A stretch of 64,000 bases of DNA, from contig OU015569.1 in NCBI GenBank assembly GCA_907165135.1, forward strand, positions 12,276,501 to 12,340,500, given 5' to 3'. The notes beneath the pieces are model-generated. The model saw only the letters and a list, made by a program, of their open reading frames with translations. It was not told the origin of the DNA and made no database searches. The translations under genes were made by a program, and so were the position numbers. Source of the stretch: Oikopleura dioica. Taxonomy: Eukaryota > Chordata > Appendicularia > Copelata > Oikopleuridae. Below, piece by piece: positions 32,774 through 43,159 of the stretch (its first letter is position 1; every line of letters begins with the position of its first letter).

Positions 32774-33381
32774 TTAGATGAGCATATTCTGGTACATCTG
32801 GAAGAGCTGGTCGGGATGCATACTTTGCGCGCGTTTTTCGTGCACCTTAATTCAATTTTACGCTTCTTCAGACTTTTCTCAAAAATTAACAGAGAGACAC
32901 CCTTATTTTCCTTGACAAAAGGAAACTCAAAAATGGACAATTTTAAAAATTTTGTCCAACAGCTTCATTTTTCGCTAAAATGGCCATTTTTATAATCATT
33001 TTTATGAATATAATTGATTTTGAGAAGGGTATACCCTTAATGTTTGTGAAAAAAGAGCAAAACAAAGATTTTCTCAAAAAATGCAAAATTTCAATTTAAC
33101 AACCCAAAAGGCAAGAAATATCTAAAATTTTAGATATATATTTTTAGATATAGGGGGTCCTTAAGAATCTGTTGTCAAATGTAAGATACTGTACCTTGCT
33201 CCGGAAGCCTTGGAACTCAGAGGGTACCTTTTGGAAATAAACCGGTTGTGCCATGTACTCGTCTAAAAGCTCTTCCAGTGGATCGGCTACAGTAACGAAT
33301 TATCAATGGATACAGTAACAATTTACCTTTTGCGAGAAGAGGCATCGCTGCTATGGCCAAGAGGGAAAAGAAATTTCTCAT
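32774..33381 (-). CDS. Small secreted protein or peptide precursor, 72 aa
   Basis: Three exons join in phase: 33381-33327, 33286-33195 and 32845-32774, with introns of 40 and 349 nt. The first exon encodes a signal peptide (MRNFFSLLAIAAMPLLAK, cleavage expected near AKA-DP). The mature chain starts acidic and amphipathic (DPLEELLDEYMAQPVYF) and contains a KR dibasic site (VHEKRAQS) followed by a Gln/Met-rich tail ending QMYQNMLI. No Cys is present. A neuropeptide-like or other secreted peptide is possible; no family was recognised. Intron 2 contains AAGGGTGTC/GTATACCC-type repeat ends. Confidence 0.6.
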
Positions 33382-33707
33382 CAAAAATGTGAAAAAATTT
33401 TATCTTTTTTAAAAAGTGAGATTCGCAAAAGTTGTCCAGCTTAAGTATTGCCGCATAAATAATTAATTCGGTTGAGCAACAGTAAGCTGCCCACCGGATG
33501 GCGTCCGTTGTCGTCCGCTAAAAATAAATAAAAACTAAGAGTAAGCGATCGCCGCCGATTTTTATTGATAATTGGGAGAAATGGAATGGATTCTCAAAAG
33601 AAAATTAAGATTTTATTCCCATCGAGGAGTTAATTTAAATGACTAAATTTTATTACAAGTTTTTTATTAAAAATTTAACGTAGAAACCCCTTAATTTTTC
33701 GCTTCTG

Positions 33708-34132
33708 ATCAATCATATTCAAGAATCTGATTCCTTTTGGTCTCTTCCCAAAATTAAGATGATGACACCCTTAATTCCGAGAAATATTGAATAATTGTCA
33801 AAAGAAAATTAAGATTTTATCTCCATTTAGGAATTAATTTAAATAACTGAATTTTATTTCAATTTTTTTTTATTAAAAATTTAATGTAGAAACCCCCTTA
33901 ATTTTCAAAAAGGAACTGAGGCGGAAATTTAAGGGGTTTCTACATTAAATTTTTAATAAAAATTGAAATAAAATTCAGTTATTTAAATTAATTCCTAAAT
34001 GGAGATAAAATCTTAATTTTCTTTTGACAATTACTCAATATTTTTCGAAATTAAGGGTGTCATCATCTTAATTTCTTGGTAAGAGACTAAAAGGAATTGG
34101 ATTCTTCGATATGATTTCCAAAGAATCAGAAG
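33708..34132. mobile_element. Large perfect-looking palindrome with GGGTGTC and GGGGTTTCTAC ends
   Basis: Arms of about 210 bp are centred near 33915, sharing GATGATGACACCCTTAATT and TTAATGTAGAAACCCC. A further diverged direct copy of part of one arm is at 33570-33700. Confidence 0.8.
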
Positions 34133-34538
34133 TCGTCAAAATTCGCAAAAAATGATAAAAAAGGGGCGTTCGTGTGCATATGTCGTGGCGTCTGCCAATT
34201 TAAAAATTTCGCGGCAATTTTATTTTTGGTTTTTGTTGGTATCTTCGAGTACATCGGTAGCTACGTCTGAGCTTAGCTGAGAATTTCGCCCGAGCGAGTG
34301 GCACTTGCTGGAGCGATAGGCAGAGTGCGGCGAATATTTTTACTCTGCGCGCATCGCCGTAAATGCCACTTTTAACCAAGAAAAATTATGAAAAGCTGCT
34401 TCCCGCTCCGTAAAAAAGCGATAACGCGACGTAGCCCTGCTTTTTAACTGCCTCTTATCGGGTTTAATAAAAACACTGCTTTTTATATAACGCAGTTTAA
34501 ATTTATTTCAGAAATAAGAAAGAGAGCTTATTATGAGC

Positions 34539-34780
34539 CTGGGCTCGGCAACCTGAGTAGAAAACCTGAGTCAGGGTCTGAAAGATCAAAAATGAAAAGC
34601 CGCGTACCGGCTTTTTAAAGAACGAAGCCGCGAAGCGCCTTCGCAAAATTATTATTCATTCTTATTTTTAGCTTCTTGCGAAGCCGCTTCGCGGCTTCAT
34701 TTTAAAAAAGCCGCTTCGCGGCTTTGCATTTTATCTTTTAGACCCTGACTCAGGTTTTCTACTCAGGTTGCCGAGCCAAG
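34539..34780. mobile_element. AP-1-type hAT-like MITE
   Basis: Ends are CTGGGCTCGGCAACC and GGTTGCCGAGCCAAG, with near-identical 8-bp flanks TTATGAGC and TTTTGAGC. It contains several GAAGCCGC hairpin modules. Confidence 0.85.
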
Positions 34781-34828
34781 TTTTGAGCTGAGCAAGTTGA
34801 AAACTCAGCTCAGCATTTGCGACCTTGC

Positions 34829-35634
34829 TCAGCTCAAAAATATCACAGCTGTAGAAGCTAAACTAGTCTTCCCACCAGGAATCGTTTTCGTCAAAATTCC
34901 AGTCCGAGAGAAAGATGCTCTCGCCCCCGAAGTATCAAGAAAATCCAAGTCTCCGAGCGATTCCTTCATCAATTCTATCTCCGTTGGCTCCAACGTCATT
35001 TCCGTTGTTCTCGTTCTTGTTCTCGTCGTTGTTGTCGTAGTCGTCTGAGTTGTTTCAGAAAAGCTCCCGAACTCTTGGATTTCCATCAAAGCCGATTCAT
35101 CATTTTCAATCGTTTCAAAGCTCGAATCATTGAAAACTTCAACCGCTTTTTGTGTTGAAGATTCAGTCGTCGATTCTTGGCAATCTAAAGGAATGGTCAA
35201 AAAGTCATCCTGTTTTTGTCACATACAGTCAAGTCGAAAATTCCAGCCGAATCCTTCGAACATCTCATCACTCTGAAATTGCACTGTTGCTTCGCGAAAA
35301 CGAATCGTCTCCAAATCTTCAGCCGTGTCTCCACAAAGCTCCCATCTCCCAGCCTCTAAAGTAGCATCTACAGTATTTAATCAAAAATAGGCCAGATGCG
35401 ATAAAACGGCACTTGACGCGGAAAAAGGCGATTTTCAACGTCTGTTTTGGTCTTATTTCTGTTCTCATTTCTACCTGTTTGAATGACTAGCCTGTCAAAA
35501 GCACAAGTTCCATCTTTAGAAGCTTCTTCAACGTCCAAAGAAAGCAGTTCTAGTTCGTGAAAGCAAGAATCGTCTGAAGGAAAAGACGATTTCAAATGCC
35601 AACTGCAGTTTAAATTTGCTGGATACGGCTCGTT
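34829..35634 (-). CDS. CUB-domain protein with Thr-rich tail, 5' end incomplete
   Basis: Exons 35634-35475, 35367-35227 and 35184-34829 join in phase. Together they spell a CUB domain: YPANLNCSWHL, LELLSLDVEE, CAFDRLVIQTG, ELCGDT, VQFQSDEMFEGFGWNF and a final Cys, with the four expected cysteines and the FxSD...GF signature. CUB domains occur in secreted or membrane-bound binding proteins and proteases. After the domain comes an acidic segment and a Thr-rich mucin-like run (TTQTTTTTTTRTRTRTT), then a tail ending at 34829. The exon upstream was not proven; the open frame with signal peptide at 36633 is a candidate. The intron before the first exon carries seven tandem AP-1 motifs. Confidence 0.75.
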
Positions 35635-35649
35635 CTGAAACAGATCTTC

Positions 35650-35785
35650 ACTCAGACCCTGACTCAGGTTTTGGACCCTGACCCAGGTTTTGGACCCTGA
35701 CTCAGGTTTCAGACCCTGACTCAGGTTTTGGACCCTGACTCAGGTTTCAGACCCTGACTCAGGTTTTGGACCCTGACTCAGGTTT
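35650..35785. repeat. Tandem AP-1 (TGACTCA) array, 19-bp unit
   Basis: Seven units of ACCCTGACTCAGGTTTTGG or ACCCTGACTCAGGTTTCAG lie head to tail; six retain a perfect TGACTCA and one reads TGACCCA. The unit is the inner part of the MITE end. Confidence 0.95.
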
Positions 35786-36393
35786 TTCACACAGTGTGCC
35801 TATCACTGTGTTATACAGACCTCAAACCATCCCGGAGATGAAAAATTACTGGAAAAAGTGGGGGCATCTCCGCAGATCGAATTAAAGTCCTCCTTTGTTG
35901 GCTGAAATTTACTGTTCTTTCATTTCGCAAAAGAAGTAATTTCTCACCAGAGCTTTTGAGATTGCAGCGACAAAAATAAGATCATTGTTTTCGAAAGTTT
36001 TCGAAAGTGCGTTTTAAAAGCGCGTTTTGAGCTGCTCGCTTATCCTTATAAACGTCCTAAATAGGTCAGGGCTTATTTTGTCCTCAGTCTCAAAAAACAA
36101 AAATACAAAATCCTTAATCGCTGCTGTCTAATTCGCATCATCAGAAGACTCATCAATCATCACTCAATCCTTCAATCGAGCACCTACAGAATCTAGCTTA
36201 ATCTACAGTACTAGATTCTCCAGTTTTTCAAACAAATAACAATTACAGTCGATTACAGAAAAGAGAGGGAGAGAGGGCGACTCATTAATAGAAAGGATGA
36301 AGTGTTTAGTTTTTTTGGGCAGAAGTTCAACAAAGTAGGATGCTCAACGCGAATCAAAGTTTAATACCCAACAAGAAAAATACTGTATTCGGG

Positions 36394-36633
36394 CTATCGA
36401 CAGTCAGACGACTCAATACCAAATCGAACGGTAATAACACCTTTTCTATAGTCGTTTATTTCCAACTGTCGATTCGATTTAATCTCTTTCTTTGAAGATA
36501 TTTGGTGCAAATAGGAGTTCTGAAAGTATAAGAATATTTTGAGAAAGACATGATGCTTGGTTTTCTTTTTTGATGATAAGTGGAAAAAAAGTAAAACAGC
36601 GATTGGTAAAAGAAAGAAAATAGAACATGTCAT
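36394..36633 (-). CDS. Short open frame with signal peptide, possible 5' exon of the CUB gene
   Basis: The frame begins MTCSIFFLLPIAVLLFFHLS, a good signal peptide or membrane anchor, followed by a Lys/His-rich stretch. A 36-nt GT-AG intron could be removed in phase in the middle. It ends DCR-stop at 36394. It lies 760 bp upstream of the CUB exons on the same strand. It could be a separate small secreted protein. Confidence 0.3.
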   Translation of the reverse strand: MTCSIFFLLPIAVLLFFHLSSKKKTKHHVFLKIFLYFQNSYLHQISSKKEIKSNRQLEINDYRKGVITVRFGIESSDCR

Positions 36634-36829
36634 GGGGCGGTCGGCTGCGACGAATGAAGTCCTATCGCGGCTTTCTATCTGCTGGTGATCGAGAGGGCCC
36701 ACTTCACAAAAACGACCCTTCGATCATTATTACGCAACAGAACTCGACTGCTGCCACGGTATCTCGCGAGCACCGATCTTCTTGCAAAGATGAATCAAAG
36801 AAAGCGGTTTAGATTTTCGCGCTGGTAAA

Positions 36830-37480
36830 GGTTGGATTCTTGAGGACCGAGATTACGGCGTCGGTAAATGAACGGGGCGACCTCTCCAGCTGCTGCGACT
36901 TCGGAGTAAATACCAATTTCGCCGCGGCTTTCCTCGTTCAAATGTCACTGCACCAGATTACCCTCTCCACCAAAAAATAAAAAATAAAGCAGATACAGTT
37001 TCTTGTATTACAGAAAAAAGAGGAGCGTTAGAGTCTCACTGTCTGACTGTAAATTCTTTTTTTGAAAAGCCGCTCTGCGGCTTCTTTTATAAAAAGCCGC
37101 TATCCGGCTTTTCATCCATCTTCCTTCAGCTCCTGACTCAGGTTTTGTTGACAGCCTAGCCCAGCTCAGAATTATCAGAATAAAAAGGAACGAAACATGC
37201 AAGTTCTTTTTAACTAAAAAAACTGGACTTTGCTAAGTTGCTTGTTGAACAAATTGGAGTTGTCAGGATGCGCTGTCCAGTGCTATCTCCTCTTCAGCTG
37301 CGAATCGTATCTTCTGGAGCGTTTCCAATTTCCTCTTTTCTCACTCCGAAAATCTCCTCCCTTATCGCTCTTATCATCTATTTTTCCAACAGCGATAATT
37401 TCCAACTCACAATTCACAATTCGCAATAAATTCTAATCTCTATTCTTCATTCTTCAATTTATCTAAAAGACAACCTTGCT
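36830..37480. other. Gap with a partial AP-1-type element
   Basis: A GC-richer block (36620-36960) may be promoter/5'UTR of the CUB gene. At 37055-37160 is half a MITE (GCCGC hairpin plus CTGACTCAGGTTTTG). Nothing else was recognised. Confidence 0.4.
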
Positions 37481-37482
37481 AG

Positions 37483-37666
37483 CTGAGCTCGGAAACCTGT
37501 GTAGAAAACCTGAGTCAGGATTTGAAGTATTTCAAATGAAAAGCCACGTAGCGGCTTTTATAAAAACGAAGCCGCAAAGCGGCTTCGCCAGAATTCGAAG
37601 ATTCTTTGAAAAAAATAATTTTGCGAAACCCTGACTCAGGTTCTCTACACAGGTTGCCGAGTCCAG
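37483..37666. mobile_element. AP-1-type hAT-like MITE
   Basis: CTGAGCTCGGAAACCTGTG to CACAGGTTGCCGAGTCCAG, with perfect 8-bp duplication CTTGCTAG (37475-37482, 37667-37674). Confidence 0.9.
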
Positions 37667-38156
37667 CTTGCTAGGCTTAGGGTTACGGTACAACAGGTTA
37701 ATTACTGTTTATCAAGTAGCTTTAATAGTAGCAGTAATTGAAGCAAACTAAAAAGAAAAAAAAAGGTTGTATTTTTGAAATAAACTGGTTCACCGTTCAA
37801 ATTAGCAATTAATTTTGTTGAAAAAGTCGATTTGTATATTTTCGCGAAAATAACGAAAAATTCATCTTTAGATAAATTTATCTTCCTCTGACGAAGCTTC
37901 TGAGTATTTTTAGCCGCCGAAGCGTACTTTTTCTGTTTCGCGAAAATGCTCTTTTTCTGTTTCTTCTGAATCTCCAATTTTGAAAGTCAATCAAAGCTGG
38001 AAAATTCAAAGGAATAGTTACTCAGTTAATCAAATCTGACGAAATATAAATTAACCAAAAATAAAAACATTTCTAGCTTCCGCCCAAGCGTTGTTAGAGC
38101 CCTGTGTTCACAACAGCAATAAATCGAGGAGTACCGACAGAAACAGGGAACACGTT

Positions 38157-38512
38157 ACTGCTAGCTTCGGCAACCTGTGTAGAAAATCAGAGTATGGCCC
38201 ATTCAAGAAAGCTGATTTTAGAAAAGTTTTTAAGAAATTGGAGTGATAATAGGGAGGTGTCACGAATCGACAAAAATCCGACAAATTTTGCGTGGGCGGC
38301 TTTTCGGCTGCTGATTGGCCTATAAGCAGAATCAAGGATTTTGATTGGTTGAAAATTTCCACGTAAAATTTGTCGGGATTTTTTTGTCGGTTCCTGACAA
38401 CCCCCGTGATAATTTGGATTAGCCGCTCCGCGGCTTTGGTTTTAAAGCCGCTTCGCGGCTTTTCATTGAAGATCTCTAGCCCTGACTCAGGATCTCTACA
38501 TAAGTTTTGGTG
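38157..38512. mobile_element. Degraded AP-1-type MITE with a second palindrome inserted
   Basis: The outer ends retain TCGGCAACCTGTGTAG and CCTGACTCAGG. Inside, 38255-38402 is a separate inverted repeat (GTCACGAATCGACAAAAATC and complement), a possible nested insertion. Confidence 0.55.
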
Positions 38513-38919
38513 CAACACGTGGAGGCTGAAAATGAGGGGCTATTTAGACACATCCGCAACAGAATAGTTTTGCGCATTCTATCGCTCTCGAACTGGCACC
38601 TGGCGAAATATTAAAGTTGAACCAAAAGAAGCCCATTTGCGGCAGCTTTCGCCACCGCCACCTCATGTTCCACCAGCAGTTATAGATCCGATCTAGCCAC
38701 CCTTAAACTCAACCAAACGCCACACTCGAAAATACTTTCACGTTTTCATTCAGCAAAAATTTAGGGTATCACTTGCTAAATTTAAAATTTAAAATATTTA
38801 TTTTTTTTCAAATCCAAATTCAAGAAATTTTTCTTTATCAAATTTTCGTAAAATAAAAAATGCAGTTTTTCGAATATATGCAGAGGCGAATTCGGAATAG
38901 GCGAATATGCCGTCATCTA

Positions 38920-39035
38920 ACCAGGCGAAAGAAGTTCCGGCTGGAGACCACGAAAGTGGCACCTCCGTGCGTGTAGAGCACCGCCGAGTCGTCTCTAAAG
39001 CCGGAGCCCGTTCCAGCAAACTGCTCCTTTTTTCA
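38920..39035 (-). CDS. Possible terminal exon of an unidentified gene
   Basis: One minus-strand frame reads FAGTGSGFRDDSAVLYTHGG followed by FVVSSRNFFRLV and a stop, looks codon-biased, and follows an AG. No upstream exon or family was recognised. Confidence 0.25.
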
Positions 39036-39115
39036 TTCCAAAGTTTACCAACTCCACCAATTCCACGTTTTAGACCAACCAAGCCAATTCCAGTACAAAT
39101 CTCTAAACTTAGCAA

Positions 39116-39380
39116 CTGGGCTCGGCAACCTGTGTAGAAAACCTGAGTCAGGGTCTGAAAGAACTGAAATGAAAAGCCGCGCAGCGGCTTTTTCAAACCA
39201 GCCGCGAAGCGGCTTCGCTAATATCACCATTAAAATCTATTGCCAGAATTTTTGATAGATTGTAATGGTGATATTAGCGAAGCCGCTTCGCAGCTTGGTT
39301 TAGGAAAAAAGCTGCGCGGCTTTTCATTTCAGTTCTTTCAGACCCTGATTCAGGTTTTCTACACAGGCTGCCAAGCCTAG
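39116..39380. mobile_element. AP-1-type MITE with a 15-bp flanking duplication
   Basis: Ends are CTGGGCTCGGCAACC and GGCTGCCAAGCCTAG. CTCTAAACTTAGCAA occurs on both sides (39101-39115, 39381-39395), longer than the 8 bp seen at other copies. Confidence 0.85.
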
Positions 39381-39399
39381 CTCTAAACTTAGCAAAGTG

Positions 39400-40435
39400 A
39401 CACCCTTATTTCTTTAATCAAATTGATCAAAAAAAGCTCTAGAAGGAAAATGTAGGCGCTCTAAAAAGCGCTTGTCTTAAAAATTTCTATTTGAAAGTCG
39501 GAGTTTTTTTTTGTATGTCGAAATGCTCTGTCTCTGCGGTGTCTCGGTGGCTAGCCGATTAGAACTTGTCCGAGTAGCGAGTGCCGGAGTCTGATCAACC
39601 AAACACGCAGCTTAGCGCATGTGTCCTTTATGTCACCAGCTCGCATGTATAGTAGACTTACGCGAATTCCGACCATCGGGCCTTTTCTTTCTATTTTTTT
39701 GTGGAAAAAAGTGGGTTGAATGTTTGTTACATCAGTCGAGTTTTTGAACGGAGGAACATGTTAGATGTATTTTGGGAAGCAAGTTGCGCACCTAATTCGT
39801 CGTGTCTCGCCATTTTTCAAAACACAATTTAGCAACTTTACTCGATAAATGATTAAGAAAGCGCTAGCTGGAGATAATAAATTCTAATTGGATCGAATTT
39901 CGGCTCGATCTTCTTCGAAATAAGTGCTATCTCGGCGGCCTATCGCAAGTGCAATCGAAGAGGGCTTACGTCTATCATCCTCTCTTTTGACGACCTCGCC
40001 CACGTGATCGCAAACTTTAGAAAGACGCACAAAAGGGGGAAGTTTCAGAAGTTTGGTTTTCGAATTTTTAATTTTGGAATTATGCTAATATCGGTTTTAT
40101 TAAGCTCCAAAAAGCGAATAGTAGCTGTCAGGCGAAAAAAGAAGGGAGACGGAAAAGAGGGAATAATTGAAATCGCTGTGGTCGAAATAGCTATTTTCTC
40201 GTTTGAATAGCTCGCCCCAGCGAAAATAAACGTTCAAATCAGAAAATTAGAATCTTCGCCGCCGCTTCCGGAAAAACGAAAAACTTAAACGATGTTTGAA
40301 CGAGACGCCCTGGCGTTTATTTTCACGCTGAGTCGAACCTCTAACTTTAGATAATTTTTTAACATTATCGATATTCAAGCTGAGCCAAAGACAAAAAGTT
40401 CCTTTCATAATTTATATCAATATGATGTCATTTAT
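39400..40435. other. Gap without recognised genes
   Basis: The stretch 39530-39660 is more GC-balanced but has no convincing frame or tRNA/snRNA signature. An open frame 40004-40210 is Lys-rich and looks accidental. Confidence 0.3.
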
Positions 40436-40748
40436 TAAGGACACCCCCGTCAGCTTTTTCCTTCGAAAAACTGAATTTTTAAAAGACCATATTTTTGGTT
40501 TTAAATGCGTCCGCTGGTTAAACTTGATTCAAAAACTCGAAAAGAGGAATATTTGACAAAAAAAAAATCAATTTTGTCAAAATAAGGGCAAATTCGTCAA
40601 TTTTCGTCGAAAAGTCCAATTTTCAAATGCTTCAATTTAAAAATGAAGCCTCAAAATCGTTTTTTGACTCGTAGAATCCACTTCCGGGGTCAAAATTTTA
40701 AAATTCCGAAATTTGATTTTTCGAAAAAAGCTGACGGGGTCAGGTAAT
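40436..40748. mobile_element. Relative of the TTAA/GGACCCC MITE
   Basis: AAGGACACCCCCGTCAGC on the left and GCTGACGGGGTCAGG on the right, internal sequence homologous to 30952-31268. Flanks are TTATTA and TAATAA. Confidence 0.65.
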
Positions 40749-40943
40749 AAAAATTAGTATTTCTCCGAAACACTTACATTCTATGCTTATTAGTTGGCCT
40801 AAAAGTCGTTAACTTATAGTAAAATTACGACCGATGAATATGCGTTATCTTCTCCTGCTGGTAAATCATTTCGTAAATATTTGAACTACCCTTTGCTTGA
40901 TTCAAAAGCTAACTAAAGTATTTTTTTCTATTTGGTCTGAAAA

Positions 40944-41393
40944 ATGACCGATAGAAAGAAGCATGCAAGGCTCATAATAGTGAATCCGGGAGGTAAAAAA
41001 GAGAATGCTTACAAAGATCCGGAAAACGACGAGAACTACGCGAGGACATTGGTAAATTTCACACTTTCGAGGAGGACTATCACACTTTTTCAACAAGAAA
41101 ACAAACAAAATTAGGCAAGAAATTAAACTAGGTTTTCTTTGAAAAAGCGTGGTTCTTCCAATGATTGTAAATAACAATCAATCTTTAAGAACAAAATAGG
41201 TCAACTTCTTAAACTTGAAGCAGAAGATGACGATAAAGGATATCATTACATTATTACTCAAAGCAAATTTTCCGAGGCAAAAGATGAAATGGAAAAAATA
41301 TACAAAAGCATAAAGGAGGAATGTAATAATGAAGACGATCTGACTTTGATCGCGGTTGTTCTGGCTGGTTTCTTAATATTTATTAAAGATTGA
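40944..41393 (+). CDS. Caspase-like fragment A (p20 N-terminal half)
   Basis: ATG at 40944. An exon to 41051, an intron of about 148 nt, then 41200 onward. The peptide RLIIVNPGGKKEN, DENYARTLGQLLKL, GYHYIITQSKFSEA, DDLTLIAVVLAG follows the beta1-alpha1-beta2-alpha2-beta3 order of a clan CD (C14) p20 subunit, but the frame ends shortly after where the catalytic SHG should be. Either a splice junction was missed or the copy is broken. Confidence 0.45.
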
Positions 41394-41628
41394 AAATGAA
41401 TGACCAAAAGTTCTATTTATCAGAAGAAGTCAACCTATTCACTCAAGAAACCTTTGATAGAAAGACGGTTTTTATAGTCGTGATGGGGACGCTATTCAAT
41501 TCGATGAAGGACCGCGACTTATTGAAGCGTTTTTCCGACCAATTTACCAGGATCCAGATCGAATTAATCTTCGCCGCATTAGACTATGCGTTATGAGCTT
41601 TCATTCAAGGTTTTTCTAACTTATAGGT

Positions 41629-41926
41629 TAAGCGCAATAAAAAAATTTTTAGAATATTTTCTCAAGCAGACGAAAAATTACGTAGAAGTGTCGAAGATGA
41701 AGAAAATCCTAGAAACCACATTTTTTCAAAAGCGTGGGATAATGGTCTTTGCTATGAACATCTTGTTTCTGGGAAGCTCAATACCATGAAAATATTCTAT
41801 TGTCGGAGAGAAGAAACGTTTAGTTTTGATGAAGAACGAATTGAAATTTTCGCAGACTTTATAAAACAGATGAGCTCGAGCAAAAATGAAAGATCGATCG
41901 AAAAAATACTGTTAAAAGGATTTTGA
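41629..41926 (+). CDS. Open exon between caspase-like copies
   Basis: After a TATAG acceptor the frame reads VKRNKKIFRIFSQADEKL, then DNGLCYEHLVSGKLNTMKIF and ends IEKILLKGF-stop. It may be the C-terminal (p10-like) part of fragment A through an unresolved junction across 41400-41610, where another frame shows GDAIQFDEGPRLIEAFF. Confidence 0.35.
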
Positions 41927-41964
41927 TATGAAATTTGACATACAAAACTTTATAAAAGTAATCA

Positions 41965-42798
41965 ATGTTTTATATCGAGAAAGACTTTTTTTCTTTGACG
42001 CACTCGTTGGTTGATGATGTTTTTGTGTTGAAACCAAAACCGCTCGATGGAAAACCCCTTTTTGCATCAATGGTTGTCGAAGTCGACAATGATCTGGATG
42101 AAGATCCATCAGTAACAACAATTACAAAGGACGAAGAAAATTTTTCCGCGGCAATCAATCATTTCTTCAAAGATCCTGAAATTATGACAATTCGAAAAGA
42201 AAACATTCTTAAACCATGCAAGAACTGGAAGAAGCGGTTTAATGCTGTTATGGAACAAGATGCGAAAAATTATTTCCAGAGAATAAAAAACAAAATGATA
42301 GAAAAAAACCCCTCTGCTGTCATCATTTATTTAGATAGTCACGGCTACTTCGATGAAGGTGGAAAGTATATGAAGCTCTCAAAAATAAGTGACAGGAAAA
42401 ATGAGGAAGACAAAGTTTGCATTGAAACACTTCTGAAAATTCTTGACGAAGACGATGATGATGAAAAAACTGAAACTCTAAGAAGTATACCGAAGATTGT
42501 CATCAATGACTGTTGCTATGTCAAGGAAGGGAGGAAAAATCCAAGAACTCAAGATATACTCATTCCGGAAATTCACGATCCTCAGCGGAAAGCAGCTGGA
42601 GGAGCGCGAAAATGTCCAAATCCAACAAATAACGAATCGACACCCAAAGATAAGATGCTCAAGCAGAAAATGAATACTATTATCTTTCATCCATCAACAG
42701 AGCAAGATTTTGCTTACGGCTGCTCAATGCTTAATGGTAAATATCAATTCTTTTTAACCAACTCAAGAATAGAATCGAAGTTTATGATATCTTTTTGA
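41965..42798 (+). CDS. Caspase-like (peptidase C14) protein B, 277 aa
   Basis: A single exon with ATG 41965 and stop at 42798. Residues about 30-60 form a hydrophobic strand (LFASMVVEVDND), then FSAAINHFFKDP. The candidate catalytic His is in VIIYLDSHGYFDEGG and the candidate Cys in KIVINDCCYVKEG (QACxG in classical caspases). After a linker, IIFHPSTEQDFAYG and NGKYQFFLTN match the start of the p10 subunit. The pentapeptide around Cys is non-canonical and the p10 end is short, so activity is uncertain. No prodomain such as CARD or DED is seen. Confidence 0.6.
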   Translation: MFYIEKDFFSLTHSLVDDVFVLKPKPLDGKPLFASMVVEVDNDLDEDPSVTTITKDEENFSAAINHFFKDPEIMTIRKENILKPCKNWKKRFNAVMEQDAKNYFQRIKNKMIEKNPSAVIIYLDSHGYFDEGGKYMKLSKISDRKNEEDKVCIETLLKILDEDDDDEKTETLRSIPKIVINDCCYVKEGRKNPRTQDILIPEIHDPQRKAAGGARKCPNPTNNESTPKDKMLKQKMNTIIFHPSTEQDFAYGCSMLNGKYQFFLTNSRIESKFMISF

Positions 42799-43159
42799 CG
42801 TAATCATCTTTTTTTTCCAATACGCTTATATATTTTTAGCGATAATATCCTGTTGGAATGAAAATTTTAAGTCTACAACTGTCGACATCATGGACTTAGC
42901 CTTCCGTTAAGGGTGGATAATATTAGCAGCGACCTTTTTAAATTCGATAATTCGAATTTTGATTCTTTAAAACATTTGTCGTTTTCTCTTATAAAAATAA
43001 TCAAAAAAAAAAATTATAAGCTATTTACCAATGTTCCGGGTTTCATGAAGAAAAGGGAAGCTAAAAGTTATAAAACATTGTCAGTGGCATCGGCGGTGCC
43101 ACGCGTTTGCCGATGGGTTAGCTTGCTGAAATTATCCCTTTAAAAGCGTCGTTCATCAT

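Noticed and set aside
39530-39660. Possible tRNA or snRNA gene
   Set aside because: No B-box (GGTTCGANNCC), acceptor stem or U6/5S core could be found.
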